From Afifella sp. IM 167 (GTDB taxonomy: Bacteria > Pseudomonadota > Alphaproteobacteria > Rhizobiales > Afifellaceae), in assembly GCF_020144925.1 (NCBI RefSeq), contig NZ_NSLC01000009.1, positions 1 through 64,000 on the forward strand: 64,000 bases of DNA, in the 5' to 3' direction. Below the pieces are notes generated by a model that did not search any database, had not been told where the DNA came from, and saw nothing but the letters and a program-made list of their open reading frames with translations. The position numbers and the translations under genes are program-made. Shown in pieces: positions 63,674 to 64,000 of the stretch; position 1 is the first letter of the stretch; every line of letters starts with the position of its first letter.

Positions 63674-63898
63674 ATGATGCCCAGCAAGAACGTTGTTTCG
63701 GAGATCGCAGGCTCCGTCTGGAAGATCGAAAAGAAGGCCGGCGATACGGTCGAGGCCGAAGAGACGATCGTCATCCTGGAATCCATGAAGATGGAAATTC
63801 CGATCGCCTCGCCGATCGCAGGCAAGGTCGCCTCCCTGGCGGTGACGGAAGGCGACATGGTGGATGTCGACCAGCTCATCGCCGTGGTGGAGGGCTGA
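63674..63898 (+). CDS. Biotin carboxyl carrier protein (small acyl-CoA carboxylase subunit)
   Basis: A 74-residue stand-alone biotinyl domain. Lys39 in ESMKMEIP is the biotinylation site (the family motif is usually A/S-M-K-M). The rest is a bare barrel ending VVEG. The start is ATG 63674 or 63677. It serves the acyl-CoA carboxylase whose carboxyltransferase subunit begins at 63953. The biotin carboxylase subunit is expected just beyond the window. Confidence 0.9.
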   Translation: MMPSKNVVSEIAGSVWKIEKKAGDTVEAEETIVILESMKMEIPIASPIAGKVASLAVTEGDMVDVDQLIAVVEG

Positions 63899-63952
63899 GC
63901 TCCGTTTCGGCTTCGGCCGCACAAAAGAAGATGTGGGAGGATATGTAGGCAG

Positions 63953-64000
63953 ATGAGCTGGCAGCCCGAGATTGACGAGCTGAGACGGCGCGAAGAGCTC
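63953..64000 (+). CDS. Acyl-CoA carboxylase carboxyltransferase subunit, 5' fragment
   Basis: The first 16 codons (MSWQPEIDELRRREEL) before the window ends. This start is typical of the beta subunits of propionyl-/methylcrotonyl-/other acyl-CoA carboxylases, and it directly follows the biotin carrier gene. GGGAGG lies 12 bases upstream of the ATG. The gene is cut by the window edge, so substrate type cannot be judged. Confidence 0.75.
   Translation, partial: MSWQPEIDELRRREEL

Overview
The window is a high-GC chromosomal stretch with dense, short-spaced operons. It is most likely from an alphaproteobacterium of the Hyphomicrobiales (Rhizobiales) type. The clues are an sqdBDC sulfolipid operon of the Rhodobacter/Sinorhizobium kind, a heme uptake locus of hmuTUV type beside a TonB receptor, three TRAP carboxylate transporters, FCD-type GntR and LysR regulators, and frequent 4-bp ATGA gene overlaps. 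I see no rRNA, tRNA, transposase, integrase or CRISPR array. The genus cannot be named from this.

Layout. 0.1-3.0 kb: TRAP transporter 1. 3.1-7.4 kb: tripartite ABC exporter (ATPase, FtsX-type permease, HlyD-type adaptor). 7.5-10.6 kb: sulfoquinovosyl diacylglycerol genes sqdB-sqdD-sqdC. 10.7-15.7 kb: housekeeping and unknown genes (DUF3422 protein, anchored thermonuclease, a broken cation-transporter remnant, a DUF421-GXWXG-DUF4334 fusion, an NDUFA9-like reductase). 15.8-22.6 kb: aldehyde dehydrogenase divergent from an operon of SDR, ThDP enzyme, cupin, GntR regulator and PLP enzyme. 22.6-28.4 kb: LysR regulator divergent from TRAP transporter 2, which carries an arylmalonate-decarboxylase-like enzyme and a 2-hydroxyacid dehydrogenase. 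28.4-38.5 kb: three-subunit molybdenum hydroxylase divergent from TRAP transporter 3 (two tandem binding proteins), an ArgE/DapE-type deacylase and CoxG. 38.6-43.8 kb: TonB heme receptor divergent from hmuTUV. 43.8-64 kb: a catabolic cluster of acyl-CoA synthetase, solute-binding proteins, a NitT/TauT-type ABC importer, a beta-hydroxyacid dehydrogenase, leuB/leuC/leuD-like genes, a giant indolepyruvate ferredoxin oxidoreductase, a class III CoA-transferase, a split MaoC-type hydratase, SDR, enoyl-CoA hydratase and the first parts of a biotin-dependent acyl-CoA carboxylase.

The genes fit an organism that scavenges organic acids. Two regulatory patterns not explained by the gene calls stand out. 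First, a 29-bp composite site (TGTATRCAAT, seven bases, AGATTGTMGACA) lies in both the 17.3 kb and 32.3 kb divergent promoter regions. It ties the SDR/ThDP/GntR operon to the molybdenum hydroxylase and TRAP 3 genes. Second, a 13-bp motif (CGA, five bases, TATCG) sits 7-10 bp from a TTGAC-type -35 box at five promoters between 45.5 and 61.8 kb, which suggests that the large catabolic cluster is one regulon under an unidentified regulator. Motif scanning and feature boundaries were done by eye; family names rest on recognised motifs, not on database searches.
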